Assembly (NCBI GenBank): GCA_965221655.1
Contig: OZ244906.1
Span: 2,294,001 to 2,358,000, forward strand
DNA: 64,000 nt
Direction: 5' to 3'
From: Bin107 sp965221655
GTDB taxonomy: Bacteria > UBA8248
Part shown: positions 8,963-18,875 of the stretch, piece after piece
How the letters are laid out: each line of letters starts with the position of its first letter
How positions within the stretch are numbered: position 1 is the stretch's first letter
The notes under the pieces: generated by a model
What the model was told of the DNA's origin: nothing
Databases searched by the model: none
Seen by the model: the letters and a program-made list of their open reading frames with translations, nothing else
Made by a program: the position numbers and the translations under genes

Positions 8963-9934
8963 ATGAGAAAACTGCTGTTGAAGTTGTTCCTGGTTGCAGT
9001 GCTTATACAGGCCGGAGCGGGTCAGGCTGCAGCACAGCCATCACCTGAAGCGGTTGGTTGGTGGCAGTCGGTGCTCACGGCGGCAAACGCGGCGATTGCG
9101 AGCGTCAAAGGTGCAGCGCCCGCGCCGGAATGGGATGAGATGCTGAAGGCGTCGGCAAAACTGGCCCAGCGTGCGTCGGGTGCGAATCGGAGGGCCAGCA
9201 CCGGCGACAAAGTTAGAGGGCCGGATCTGCTCCCGAAGATCCCGGGCGGTGTCCGGCTGGGCGGGCCAGGGGCGACGCTGGAATATCTCGCTAAGCGTGA
9301 TTTGAGCCATGTTCTGTCCGTGAAGAACTTTCCCGAATCGGCGGCCCAACCAAACAACATGGTCTTCGAGCGTAGGGAATGGAACCGTGCGCGTGGCGCG
9401 AAAGACATGAAGATGTGGGACAAGATCAAGGTGCGTTTCGACAACTTTGGCGCGAGCGTCTTTGGCGCGAGACGGATCATATTGAGGACCGTGGCGAAAG
9501 GTGGAGTCATCGGGATGCTTGTGGAGGTGCCGGTGACGGCTGTAGTGGAGACGTTGCACGTCACCTCCGGGCGCAAGACGCCGAAACAGGCGACGGGGGA
9601 TGGTTTGCTAAAGGTAGGCGGGACTGCGCTGCCAGGCGCGGTAGCGGCAGGTGCGCTGACAATGGCGGGCACCACTGCAGGAGCGCCCGTGTTGGTTCCA
9701 TTGGTGTTGGTGGGCGGCAGTGCGTACGTCTGGATATCGAGCGACCGGGTATGGGAGGCGCTCGATGATGAGACGCGCGCGGCGCTCAAGACGCGCCTGG
9801 AAAGAACGCTGGGTACAATTGGGAGTTCTTTCTACGAGTGGGTCGAGTGGACACAATCGGCGACCGAGACAACGAAGAAAACACTACAGGAATACATCTA
9901 CGAGGGAATAACGACCTTGACGGGGCGTGAATGA
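8963..9934 (+). CDS. exported protein of unknown function with two hydrophobic segments
   Basis: 323 aa, not recognised. Residues 1-25 form a good Sec signal peptide (basic start, LLLKLFLVAVLIQ core, AQA-like cleavage region). A central conserved-looking block, DLSHVLSVKNFPE (113-125) with NNMVFERREWNRARGAKDMK (131-150), recalls histidine/asparagine-rich HNH-like blocks of secreted toxins, a weak resemblance from memory. Residues 172-198 and a glycine/alanine-rich 218-258 could cross or insert into membrane; a charged helical tail follows. The G-rich run before ATG 8963 is a poor ribosome site. Base composition is lower in GC than the neighbours. Confidence 0.55.
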   Translation: MRKLLLKLFLVAVLIQAGAGQAAAQPSPEAVGWWQSVLTAANAAIASVKGAAPAPEWDEMLKASAKLAQRASGANRRASTGDKVRGPDLLPKIPGGVRLGGPGATLEYLAKRDLSHVLSVKNFPESAAQPNNMVFERREWNRARGAKDMKMWDKIKVRFDNFGASVFGARRIILRTVAKGGVIGMLVEVPVTAVVETLHVTSGRKTPKQATGDGLLKVGGTALPGAVAAGALTMAGTTAGAPVLVPLVLVGGSAYVWISSDRVWEALDDETRAALKTRLERTLGTIGSSFYEWVEWTQSATETTKKTLQEYIYEGITTLTGRE

Positions 9935-10446
9935 GCGCAAGCCTGCCCTCCCCATAGCGAAGAGGGCGCAAGGTGTCTCGGCTGATACCTTGGCGGCACC
10001 TCCGCTTCTCGGCAAGCAAATTCCCGTTCTTTGCAGCCTCGCCGTGAACCTCTCTATCATTGCGGGCACGTGAGTCGCCTTCATCCGTGAGCCGGACGAC
10101 GTAAGCGTCGAGCTCGTCTCGCGCGGCGCGCAAATGCGTTGACGGGGTGGGTGAATCCTGCTAGCCTGTTTCCTTACCTGCAAGAAAAGAAGATCGTGTA
10201 AGGCTTGAGGAGTTTTCGGGCACCGGAGAGTTGGGACTGCGGACCGGTGGCGGCGGCGTCTTCAGGATTGCATGTTTTCTCTCGCCCTCCTGCCAGGTAT
10301 CGCACCTTCTCTTCATACGTTCGAGCGAAGAGGCGGCCCGTTGCCGGAGCCGCCCGGGACGTTACGGCCTGGTTCTGCCCCCGACGGCGGAGCGCCCGTG
10401 CCACGGGGGAGCGCAAGTTCTTCTGGGCGAGGATGGAGGGTCGGCC
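9935..10446. other. 512-nt intergenic region upstream of the sugar ABC operon
   Basis: No credible gene. It contains the promoter at 10139-10167 and then roughly 275 nt of leader before the binding-protein start. I found no riboswitch consensus in the leader; the long untranslated stretch may just be spacing. Confidence 0.5.
10139..10167 (+). promoter_or_regulatory. predicted sigma-70 promoter for the sugar ABC operon
   Basis: TTGACG at 10139-10144, exactly 17 nt, then TAGCCT at 10162-10167 (T, A and final T conserved). It points at the ABC operon beginning 10447. Pattern-based only. Confidence 0.45.
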
Positions 10447-11778
10447 ATGCAAGAACGTGGATTGAGTCGTCGCAAGCTCCTTCGCAACGCCGCACTGGGA
10501 ACGGCGGCCCTGACCTTGCCGCTGCCCCGCTCCTCGGCGGCGGCGGTGAAGGCGCTGAACTTCTACAGCTGGACCTACGGCATCAGCTTCGTGAAGCAGC
10601 GCATCGCCGAGTTCGAGAAGCTCGCCAAGGTCAAGATCAACTACGGCAACACGCCGGGCAGCAAGTACCACGACACGCTGGTCGTCAAGTTCTCGGGCAA
10701 GACGCCCCTTGACGTCATCTACATGATCGACGGCCACCTGGCCGAGTTCGTCGAGGCGGGCTGGCTCTATCCCATCGACGAGTTTCCCCGCGTGGAGGAA
10801 TACCGCAAGGAGTTCATCGGCCCCACCGCCGAGGCGCTCACCTACAACGGCAAGCTCTACGGCCTGCCCTACTACGTGGGCCACATGGCGTTTCTCTACA
10901 ACCAGGAGCATCTGGAGAAGGCGGGCATCGGCGCGCCCCCCAAGACGTGGGACGAGGTGGTGCAGCAAAGCCTCCTCATCAAGAGCAAGGGCATTCAGGA
11001 GTATCCCTTCCTGCAGTTCCTCAAGGCCGACTTCTGGATGGGGGAGATGCTCTTCACCATGATGTACAGCCGGGGCGGCGGCTTCGTGGATTCGAAGTAC
11101 GAGCCGCTCAACTATGACCAGGAGGGTTCGGCCGCGGCCCAGACCATCCAGTGGATCATCGACGCGGCGAACAAGCACAAGATCGCGCAGCCCGGCTTTT
11201 TGGAGTTGAACGAAGTCGCCGCGCTCAAGGCCTTCAGCAGCGGCACGGGCACGTTCGCCATTTTGCCGAACTACAGGCTGCGCGCCGCGAACGAGCCGAA
11301 ATCCTCCCGGGTGGCGGGCAAGATAAAGATGGCGCTCATGCCGACCGCCAACGGCTCGAAACCCCACGTCTGCGGCTGGACGCGCGCCTACAGCATGACC
11401 GCCCAGGCCGCGAAGGACCCCGCCCGCAAGGCGCTCTCCTGGAAGATGGTGGATTTCCTGGGCGGCAAGGACAAGTCGGGCACCTACCGCACCGCGAAGA
11501 AGTGGTTCACCGAGTTCGGCCTGGGCTTCGGCCACGCGCCGCTGTTCAAGGACCCCGACATCATCTCTGCTGCGAACCAGTGGGGCGAGGCGAAGCTGTT
11601 CGAGAGCCAGATGGCGCTGAGCAAGCCCAAGGACGGACAAAAGGCCGTGTGGTACGCCGAGTGGGATCAGTACATGCGTCCGCGCGTACACAAGGCAATT
11701 CTGGGCCAGGCCGGCGTGGTGGACACGCTCAAGGTGCTGTCCAGGCAGTGGAAAAAGCTCAAGAGGCGCTACGGCTAA
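10447..11778 (+). CDS. extracellular solute-binding protein, sugar ABC transporter (Tat-exported)
   Basis: 443 aa family-1-type binding protein. The N-terminus LSRRKLLRNAALGTAALTL is a twin-arginine signal (SRRKLL), so it is probably exported folded. Landmarks of the family: FYSWTYGI, LDVIYMIDGHLAEFVEAGWLYPIDEF, LPYYVGHMAFLYNQEHLEKAG and KTWDEVVQQS. It captures a carbohydrate or polyol for the permeases that follow. ATG 10447 is chosen because GGAGGG sits 6 nt upstream and because it gives the Tat signal. It is the first of four genes: binding protein, two permeases, ATPase. The sugar is unknown. Confidence 0.9.
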   Translation: MQERGLSRRKLLRNAALGTAALTLPLPRSSAAAVKALNFYSWTYGISFVKQRIAEFEKLAKVKINYGNTPGSKYHDTLVVKFSGKTPLDVIYMIDGHLAEFVEAGWLYPIDEFPRVEEYRKEFIGPTAEALTYNGKLYGLPYYVGHMAFLYNQEHLEKAGIGAPPKTWDEVVQQSLLIKSKGIQEYPFLQFLKADFWMGEMLFTMMYSRGGGFVDSKYEPLNYDQEGSAAAQTIQWIIDAANKHKIAQPGFLELNEVAALKAFSSGTGTFAILPNYRLRAANEPKSSRVAGKIKMALMPTANGSKPHVCGWTRAYSMTAQAAKDPARKALSWKMVDFLGGKDKSGTYRTAKKWFTEFGLGFGHAPLFKDPDIISAANQWGEAKLFESQMALSKPKDGQKAVWYAEWDQYMRPRVHKAILGQAGVVDTLKVLSRQWKKLKRRYG

Positions 11779-11832
11779 CCCGGGCGCGCCGCCTCCCCCG
11801 ACCCGTCGGGGGAGGCGCGAGGGAGGCATTTC

Positions 11833-12783
11833 TTGGCGAATTCGGTATCCGCCGAAAGGGCGCAGCCCGCCGAAGTGGGTGTGCGGGCGTGGCTCGCCCG
11901 GCGCATGCAGACCGAAGGGGGCATCGCCACGCTCTTTGTGGGACCCGCGCTGCTCCTCATGGTGTTGCTCAACATCTACCCCATCCTGCATTCGTTCTAC
12001 GTGAGCGTGCACGTCTATAACCTCAAGCGCCCCCACCGCAACCCCTACGTGGGACTCGAAAACTACGTCACCTTCCTGGAGAGCGAGGATTTCTACACCG
12101 CGCTCTCGAACACGGTGGTTTTCGTCGTGGTCTCGGTGATCGCCGTCGCACTGCTCGGCCTCGTCTTCGCCCTCGTGCTGAACGAACTCGGCGCGGGCGT
12201 GCGCAAGTGGGCGGTGCCGCTCATCCTCGTTCCCTGGGCGGTGCCCTACGTGGCGAACGGCCTGATCTGGGAGTGGATATACCACTCCGACTACGGGGTG
12301 CTGAACGGCCTGTTGGTCGAACTGGGGATTATCGAGAAATACCAGACGTGGCTCAGCAACCCCACGCGCGCCCTCTACACGCTGGTGAACGCCTTCGTCT
12401 GGAAAGAAGCGCCCCTGGCCACCGTCTTGTTTCTGACGGCGCTGCAGGCGATTCCCGACGACCTCTACAGCGCGGCGAAGCTGGATCAGGCGGGTGCAGC
12501 GCGGCGGTTTCGCCACATCACCCTGCCCGCGCTGAAGCTCGCCTTTTTGCTGGTGCTCGTCTATACCTCGATCATATCGATCAAGACCTTCGACCTCGTC
12601 TACATCCTGACCGAGGGCGGGCCGGGAGACGCCACCACCCTGGTTTCGTGGTACACCTACGTGGAAACCTTCCGGAATCTGCAATTCGGCTACGGGGCGT
12701 CCATCTCCTACGTGATAGCCATCGCCACGTTCATCCTGGCCATCGGCTACATCAAGATTCTCTACAGGCCCGAGGAGGGTTGA
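11833..12783 (+). CDS. sugar ABC transporter permease, MalF/UgpA type
   Basis: 316 aa, six predicted membrane helices. The EAA-type loop is YSAAKLDQAGAARRFRHITLPALK. The late segment FDLVYILTEGGPGDATTLVSWYTY is typical of the MalF/UgpA group. The start is a TTG at 11833 preceded by GGGAGG with 6-7 nt spacing; no better start fits the family N-terminus. It forms the transmembrane heterodimer with the next gene, whose start lies 3 nt after this stop. Confidence 0.92.
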   Translation: MANSVSAERAQPAEVGVRAWLARRMQTEGGIATLFVGPALLLMVLLNIYPILHSFYVSVHVYNLKRPHRNPYVGLENYVTFLESEDFYTALSNTVVFVVVSVIAVALLGLVFALVLNELGAGVRKWAVPLILVPWAVPYVANGLIWEWIYHSDYGVLNGLLVELGIIEKYQTWLSNPTRALYTLVNAFVWKEAPLATVLFLTALQAIPDDLYSAAKLDQAGAARRFRHITLPALKLAFLLVLVYTSIISIKTFDLVYILTEGGPGDATTLVSWYTYVETFRNLQFGYGASISYVIAIATFILAIGYIKILYRPEEG

Positions 12784-12786
12784 GCC

Positions 12787-13725
12787 GTGGCCGCTCCGCG
12801 CGTTCCCGACGTCCAGACGGTGACCCGCTATCGACGCGCCGCACTGGCGGGGCGGGTGGGGCTTTGGCTCGTCGTCGCCGCGATGCTGTTCTACGCCGTC
12901 TCGCCCTTCTACTGGATGCTCAACTCGAGCCTGCAGTTCGAAAAAGACGTGGTGTCGGTTCCGCCCAACTGGTATCCGCCCGCCCTGAACATAGGCAATT
13001 ACGAGGAGATCATTCTCAGAAAGCCTGCCGATACGAGCGTCGCCTTCGACAAGAAGATGGCGGGCTATTCCACGTTTCCCACCGCCGACGTGCTGCCCTC
13101 CATGTGGAACAGCTTCGTCGTGGCCCTGGGCGTTACGATCATCAACGTGGTACTGGGCTGTCTGGCGGCCTACGGCTTCGCACGCCTGCGCTTTGCGGGC
13201 AAGCAATCCCTTTTCTACGTGGTGCTGGCCTCGCGCATCGTGCCCGAGGTGTCGCTCATCGTGCCCTTTTATCTGATGATCCGCACCCTCGGGCTGCTGG
13301 ACACCTATTTCGGCCTCATCGTGGCCTACGTTCCCATCTCGCTGCCTCTGGTGATCTTCGTGCTCGTCGCCTACTTCGAGACCGTGCCGCGGGAGATAGA
13401 GAGCGCTGCGCGCGTGGACGGCTGCGACCGCTTCCAGACGCTCTGGCGGGTGATTCTGCCGCTCTCGGCCCCCGCCATCGTGACGGCGGCGGTGTTCGCG
13501 TTCCTGACGAGCTGGAACGAGTTTCTCTTTCCGCTCGTCCTTACCCAGACGATGGAAACCCGGCCCATCACGGTTACGCTGCTCGATTTCGTCTCGGAGT
13601 TTTCGGTGAGCTACGCGCGCATGAACGCGGCGGGCGTCGCCTGCGTGGTGGTTCCCGTCGTTCTGGCCCTGATGTTTCAGCGCTACTTCGTGCGCGGGCT
13701 GACGGCGGGCGCAGTGAAGGGTTAG
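12787..13725 (+). CDS. sugar ABC transporter permease, MalG/UgpE type
   Basis: 312 aa, six membrane helices. SPFYWMLNSSL near 41-51 and the EAA loop EIESAARVDGCDRFQTLWRVILPLSAPAI are diagnostic, and the protein ends FVRGLTAGAVKG, the common family C-terminus. The GTG start at 12787 has GAGGAGGG within the end of the previous gene. A longer than usual periplasmic insertion (about 70-100) follows TM1. Partner of the MalF-like subunit. Confidence 0.92.
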   Translation: MAAPRVPDVQTVTRYRRAALAGRVGLWLVVAAMLFYAVSPFYWMLNSSLQFEKDVVSVPPNWYPPALNIGNYEEIILRKPADTSVAFDKKMAGYSTFPTADVLPSMWNSFVVALGVTIINVVLGCLAAYGFARLRFAGKQSLFYVVLASRIVPEVSLIVPFYLMIRTLGLLDTYFGLIVAYVPISLPLVIFVLVAYFETVPREIESAARVDGCDRFQTLWRVILPLSAPAIVTAAVFAFLTSWNEFLFPLVLTQTMETRPITVTLLDFVSEFSVSYARMNAAGVACVVVPVVLALMFQRYFVRGLTAGAVKG

Positions 13726-13750
13726 CGGGCGTTCATAGGAGCGGGAGGAA

Positions 13751-14839
<1,089 letters not shown>

Positions 14840-14841
14840 TT

Positions 14842-14856
14842 CCCCGCACGGCGGGG
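14842..14856 (+). terminator. hairpin downstream of the ABC operon
   Basis: CCCCGC, 3-nt loop, GCGGGG directly after the ATPase stop. There is no following U-tract, so intrinsic termination is doubtful; position is the main support. Confidence 0.25.
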
Positions 14857-14965
14857 CCGCAGCGGCGGAATTGGCCATGCGGTTCCGTCCCTTCGGCGAG
14901 CGAGGTTGCTTCAGGGGGTCGCGGGGCAGCCGGAGGGTTCGCTTCACCCGCAGGGTGGCGGGTGC

Positions 14966-15739
14966 CTAGGTGTACACCTCCTGGATGCCGAAGTATTCGG
15001 GGTTGAAGTTCTCCACGATCTCGGCCACTTTCGCCACGCAGGCCTCGAAGTAGCGGCGGCCCTTCTCGGGGGTGGCCCTGCGCGGGTCGCCGTAGACGCC
15101 GTTGTGCGCGCTTGCGTCGGGCAGGCGCACCGCGGAGGTCACCCCGTGGCGGAAGGAGAGGATGAGCTCGGGCTTGTACTCCCAGTCGCCCAGGCGGTCG
15201 ACGTGCACCATGTCCGGGCGCAGGTGCATCATGAACGACGTCTCGAACTCGTTCGCGTGGGTGCCCTCGCTAAAGTTGTCGCCGATGGCGTCGCACGCCT
15301 CCTTGTCCACCATGAAGTAGCTGCCCGCGGCGATGAGCACGTCCCCGCGCCTGCCGTAGCGGTCCATGAGGCGAAACATCATTGTCTGCAGCAGGGGGAG
15401 GTTGGGGTTGTGGCCGTTCAGGAAGAGTATCCGCTTAAAGCCGTTGCGCACGAGGCTCTCCGTGATTTCGGCCACGCAGGTCATGAAGGTGTCGGCGGTG
15501 AAGCTGATGGTGCCCGGAAAATTCTCCCACACCTCCGAGTAGCCGTAGGGCAGGGGCGGGGCGACGAGACAGTTCGTGCGGTCTCCCACCGCCTTCGCCA
15601 CCTCGAACGCACTGGCGATGTCCACCTGAAGCGGCAGGTGCGGCCCGTGCTGCTCGGTGGAGCCCACGGGCTGGATGACGACGGGATTGTGCGGGAGAAG
15701 GTCGCGGACTTCCGGCCAGGTCAGGTCGCTCAGCATCAT
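14966..15739 (-). CDS. creatininase family amidohydrolase
   Basis: 257 aa. The family metal site is plain: GSTEQHGPHLPLQVD at residues 26-40 supplies Glu, His and Asp ligands, and LNGHNPNLPLL and THANEFETSFMMHLRP follow. Members hydrolyse cyclic amides (creatinine, formylaminopyrimidines, mycofactocin peptides). The start ATGATG overlaps the TGA of the upstream VOC gene by 4 nt, so the pair is translationally coupled. Substrate unknown. Confidence 0.88.
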   Translation of the reverse strand: MMLSDLTWPEVRDLLPHNPVVIQPVGSTEQHGPHLPLQVDIASAFEVAKAVGDRTNCLVAPPLPYGYSEVWENFPGTISFTADTFMTCVAEITESLVRNGFKRILFLNGHNPNLPLLQTMMFRLMDRYGRRGDVLIAAGSYFMVDKEACDAIGDNFSEGTHANEFETSFMMHLRPDMVHVDRLGDWEYKPELILSFRHGVTSAVRLPDASAHNGVYGDPRRATPEKGRRYFEACVAKVAEIVENFNPEYFGIQEVYT

Positions 15740-16233
15740 GGCGTCGTCTCCTCCGTGGTCGTGCGCCCCAGGGCGGCGGCGGACGGTTCGCCCTCGTAGG
15801 ACTTGAAAATGGCCAAATCAAAACCGTCGGGGTCGTAGAAGACGGCGGCCCTCCAGTAGCGCCCCGGCCCCCGCCACGTCACCTGCGGCGGGCTGGCGAA
15901 GCGCACGCCTTTGCCCACCAGGTATTCGTAGGCGGCGTCCATGTCCTCGGGCTCAAAGGCGACGTGGCTGCTGCCGACGTCGTTGAGCGCGGGCGGGCGG
16001 TCGTACGGCTCGCCCGCCTCCTCGAGGAACTCGATGAGCTCGACGCGCGACCCGCCCGCCTGCAACATGACGATACGGAGCTTGCTCTGCGGCGTGGTCG
16101 ATGCGGTCTGTATCCCCTCCTCGTCGGAGCGGATGTCCTCGACCACCTCGAATCCGAGCACGTCGCGGTAGAAGGCGAGCGATCTTTCCATGTCCGATAC
16201 TGTTCTGCTGGAATGGTGCATGGGTCCTATCAT
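15736..16233 (-). CDS. VOC/glyoxalase superfamily protein
   Basis: 165 aa, two beta-alpha-beta-beta-beta modules: HSSRTVSDMERSLAFYRDVLGF at the N-terminus and HVAFEPEDMDAAYEYL in the second, ending FYDPDGFDLAIFKS with the typical DPDG turn and terminal acidic metal-ligand region. Candidate functions are lyase, dioxygenase or isomerase on a small oxygenated substrate. ATG 16233 is chosen because GGGGAGG lies 6 nt upstream; a start 14 codons earlier lacks a ribosome site. It overlaps the creatininase gene by 4 nt. Confidence 0.85.
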   Translation of the reverse strand: MIGPMHHSSRTVSDMERSLAFYRDVLGFEVVEDIRSDEEGIQTASTTPQSKLRIVMLQAGGSRVELIEFLEEAGEPYDRPPALNDVGSSHVAFEPEDMDAAYEYLVGKGVRFASPPQVTWRGPGRYWRAAVFYDPDGFDLAIFKSYEGEPSAAALGRTTTEETTP

Positions 16234-16417
16234 GACGATCCTCCCCCCGGGCTTCGTGGAAACCTCTCGGGCCAACCGTCTTTCCGGAAATGGCGCCCGT
16301 GCAGCGGCTGTTGTGGAATGAGCACAAAAATTCTAGCACAAAACGCGCGGACGGGGGCGGCCCTGCGTGTTTTCGTTCTCTCCGCCTTGCGTGCGTGATT
16401 TTTTTCGGCGCGCGGCC

Positions 16418-17212
16418 TCAGGTGCCGCGGAAGCGGGGCTTGCGCTTTTCGTGAAAGGCCTCCACGCCCTCGCGAAAATCGTCCGACTCGCGCAGCCGGG
16501 CGTAGCAGTGCCCCTCCATCTCGATGGCCGGGGAGAGGAAGGTGTCTTCGGTGTCGTTGAGCAGGCGCTTGGCCGTTCGCTGTGCCAGGGGAGCGAACGC
16601 GCACAACTCCTCCACGAGAGCGTCGGTGGCCTTTTCGAGTTCCCCGTCGGGCACGACCTCGGTGACGATGCCCCAATCGTATGCCTGGCGGCCGGAGATG
16701 CGCTTCGAGCGCATGACGACGTCCTTCGTGCGCGTGATGCCTATCATCTTCTGGAGGCGCGCCGAACCGCCCGAGCCGGGAATCTGCCCCAGGCGCTGTT
16801 CGGGCAGGGCGTAGAGCGTCGTTTCCGAGGCGACGCGAAAATCGCACGCGAGCGAGACCTCAAAGCCCACGCCGAAGCAATAGCCGCGGTTGGCGGCGAC
16901 GACGGGCTTTTCGCACCGCGTCGGGGCGGCCACGTTGTGGGCCAGCTTGGAGAGGTGCTCGGGCGATGCTTCTATGAAGCCGCGGATGAAGCCGCCCGAG
17001 GAGAAGTTTGGCCCCAGGGCGCGCAACACGATGACGCGCACCCGCTCGTCGCGGTCGAGAGTCTCGAACGCCGCGCGCATCTCCTCGCGCTGGCCCATGC
17101 TGATGGTGTTCATCTCGCCGCGGTCGAGAATAATGTCGCCGCGCCGCCGCTCGGCGTCCACCTCTACGCAAAATCCGTCGAAACTCCCCCCGCCCGCATC
17201 TTCCGCACCCAT
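16418..17212 (-). CDS. enoyl-CoA hydratase/isomerase family protein
   Basis: 264 aa crotonase-fold enzyme. The first oxyanion-hole region is LGPNFSSGGFIRGF, the second RGYCFGVGFEVSLACDFRVAS, and PEQRLGQIPGSGGSARLQ contains the catalytic-side Glu. It would hydrate or isomerise an enoyl-CoA. Its ATG shares one base with the TGA of the upstream acyl-CoA ligase (TGATG). It is the last gene of an operon of hydratase, ligase, hydratase, consistent with activation of an acid and two beta-oxidation-like steps. Substrate unknown. Confidence 0.9.
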   Translation of the reverse strand: MGAEDAGGGSFDGFCVEVDAERRRGDIILDRGEMNTISMGQREEMRAAFETLDRDERVRVIVLRALGPNFSSGGFIRGFIEASPEHLSKLAHNVAAPTRCEKPVVAANRGYCFGVGFEVSLACDFRVASETTLYALPEQRLGQIPGSGGSARLQKMIGITRTKDVVMRSKRISGRQAYDWGIVTEVVPDGELEKATDALVEELCAFAPLAQRTAKRLLNDTEDTFLSPAIEMEGHCYARLRESDDFREGVEAFHEKRKPRFRGT

Positions 17213-18861
17213 CAAGGTTTCTCCTCTCTCTCGTCGCGCGCCGCCTCGTGCGCACCCGGCTCGCGTTGCGCGGCCGCCATTTGCAGCAGACGCTTTTTGT
17301 CGATCTTCTCGTTGCCGCCGACGCGCGGAAACTCGCTCACCGCGATGAAGCGCGCGGGCATCTTGTAGGTGGCGAGGCCGCTCGCGCGCAGGGCGCGGGC
17401 GAGGGCTGGGGCGTCCACTTCTTTTCCCGCACGCGGCTGAACGAACGCCCAGGGCGCCTCGCCGTATTCGGGGTCGGGAGCGGCCACGACGGCGCACGCG
17501 AAGACGTCGGGGTGCCTTGCGATCTCGCACTCCACCTCGCCCGGCAAAATCTTGTGGCCGCTGCGGTTGATGACCTCCTTGTTGCGCCCGAGCAGCCGCA
17601 GGCGTCCGCCTTCTTCGATGAGCGCCACGTCCCCCGTCACGTTCCAGCCCCCCGACCACGCGGCGCGGGTGGCCGCGGGGTCGCGCCAGTAGCCCGTGGA
17701 GGCGTAGGGTGCGGACACCTTGAGGTGGCCGGCTTCCCCCGGGGGGAGTGCGCCTCCCGCGTCGTCCTCGATTCTCAGACGGCACCCCGGATGCGGCAGG
17801 CCGGAGGTGCCGTTCAGGCGCAGGGCGGCCGGCTCGCCGACGTCCGCGTGGGCGAAGCCGGGGCATTCCATGCTGCCCGCCGCGGGTATGACGCGGCAGT
17901 TGGTGAGGCTTTCGAGACGGCGCGCGGCGTCTGCGTCCGTCGCCGCCGAGCCGACCCGCAGAGCGCGCAGCGAGCGGAGGTCGAACGCGGCGAGGTCTTC
18001 CTGGGCCAGGCGGGCAAGGACGACGGGCACCGTCGTCGCTACGGTGATTTTCTCCTCCTCGATGAGTGCGAGCAGAGAGTGCGCGTCGTAGTGCGCGGGA
18101 AAGATGGAGGCGTAGGGCACCGCGCTCGACGTCAGCCAGCCGAACAAGCCCGGCCCCCCCGCCATGGGCGCGAAAATGCCGATGTTATCCTCCGGCCCCA
18201 GGCGCAACCGCCCGGCGATGGCGCGCCCGACGCACGTTTGCGCCGCCTCGGGCCATTCGCACAACTTGGGAAGGCCGCTGGAGCCGCTCGAAACCGTGAG
18301 GAGGGAAACCTCGTCGAACCGAAAGGCGCGCGCAGGCGTCGGTGCGCAGGACGGCTCGCGGGTCAGGTCGCGCCAGGCCGCCCACCCCTGCGGCGCATCC
18401 CCGGCAAGGCACACGCGCAGGGGAGGTTCGCCGAGGCTAGCGGACGTTCCCTCCGCCCAGGCTGCGCGCTCGTCCCCCGACGTGGCGAAAACGACGGCGG
18501 GCTCGAGTTTCCCGCAGGCGTGTTCAAGTTCCCTGTGCCGCCACTGCATGGGGGCGAAGCAGCCGATGACGCCCGCTTTCCTGAGCGCTACCCGCAGCAC
18601 CATCTCGAGGTTCGAGGAGGGCATCCGCACCAGGGCGCGGGCGTCGCGCTCGATTCCCCGGGCGATGAGGTTTGCGGCGACGCGGTCGGTCAGGGCGTCC
18701 AGCTCTCGCCACGTGAGGCTTTCGTGCGCGTCGCGGCAGGCGAGTTTGTCCGGAAAGTCGCGTGCGTAGGCGGCGTAGCGCTCGGCAATCGTCTCGCGCG
18801 TCCAGTGCCCGGCGGCGAGGTAGGCCGCGATTTGCGCGTCGTCGAGCAGAAAGGGTTTCAC
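17212..18861 (-). CDS. AMP-dependent acyl-CoA ligase (ANL superfamily)
   Basis: 549 aa. The P-loop is VSSGSSGLPKLCEW (a TSGTTGxPK variant); then IPAAGSMECPGFAH, YASTGYWRDPAATRAAW, WNVTGDVALIEEGGRLRLLGRNKEVINRSGHKI with the hinge Asp, and FPRVGGNEKIDKKRLL with the catalytic Lys near the C-terminus. It resembles cyclohexanecarboxylate/2,3-dihydroxybenzoate-type ligases. The GTG start at 18861 follows GGGAG. Lying between two enoyl-CoA hydratase genes, it probably activates the acid that they then process; the acid is not identified. Confidence 0.88.
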   Translation of the reverse strand: MKPFLLDDAQIAAYLAAGHWTRETIAERYAAYARDFPDKLACRDAHESLTWRELDALTDRVAANLIARGIERDARALVRMPSSNLEMVLRVALRKAGVIGCFAPMQWRHRELEHACGKLEPAVVFATSGDERAAWAEGTSASLGEPPLRVCLAGDAPQGWAAWRDLTREPSCAPTPARAFRFDEVSLLTVSSGSSGLPKLCEWPEAAQTCVGRAIAGRLRLGPEDNIGIFAPMAGGPGLFGWLTSSAVPYASIFPAHYDAHSLLALIEEEKITVATTVPVVLARLAQEDLAAFDLRSLRALRVGSAATDADAARRLESLTNCRVIPAAGSMECPGFAHADVGEPAALRLNGTSGLPHPGCRLRIEDDAGGALPPGEAGHLKVSAPYASTGYWRDPAATRAAWSGGWNVTGDVALIEEGGRLRLLGRNKEVINRSGHKILPGEVECEIARHPDVFACAVVAAPDPEYGEAPWAFVQPRAGKEVDAPALARALRASGLATYKMPARFIAVSEFPRVGGNEKIDKKRLLQMAAAQREPGAHEAARDEREEKP

Positions 18862-18875
18862 GCCCGGCTCCCGAA

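Noticed and set aside
8959..8964. Perfect TATAAT overlapping the ATG of the exported protein gene
   Set aside because: Transcription from it would begin inside the coding region; treated as coincidence of the start codon context.
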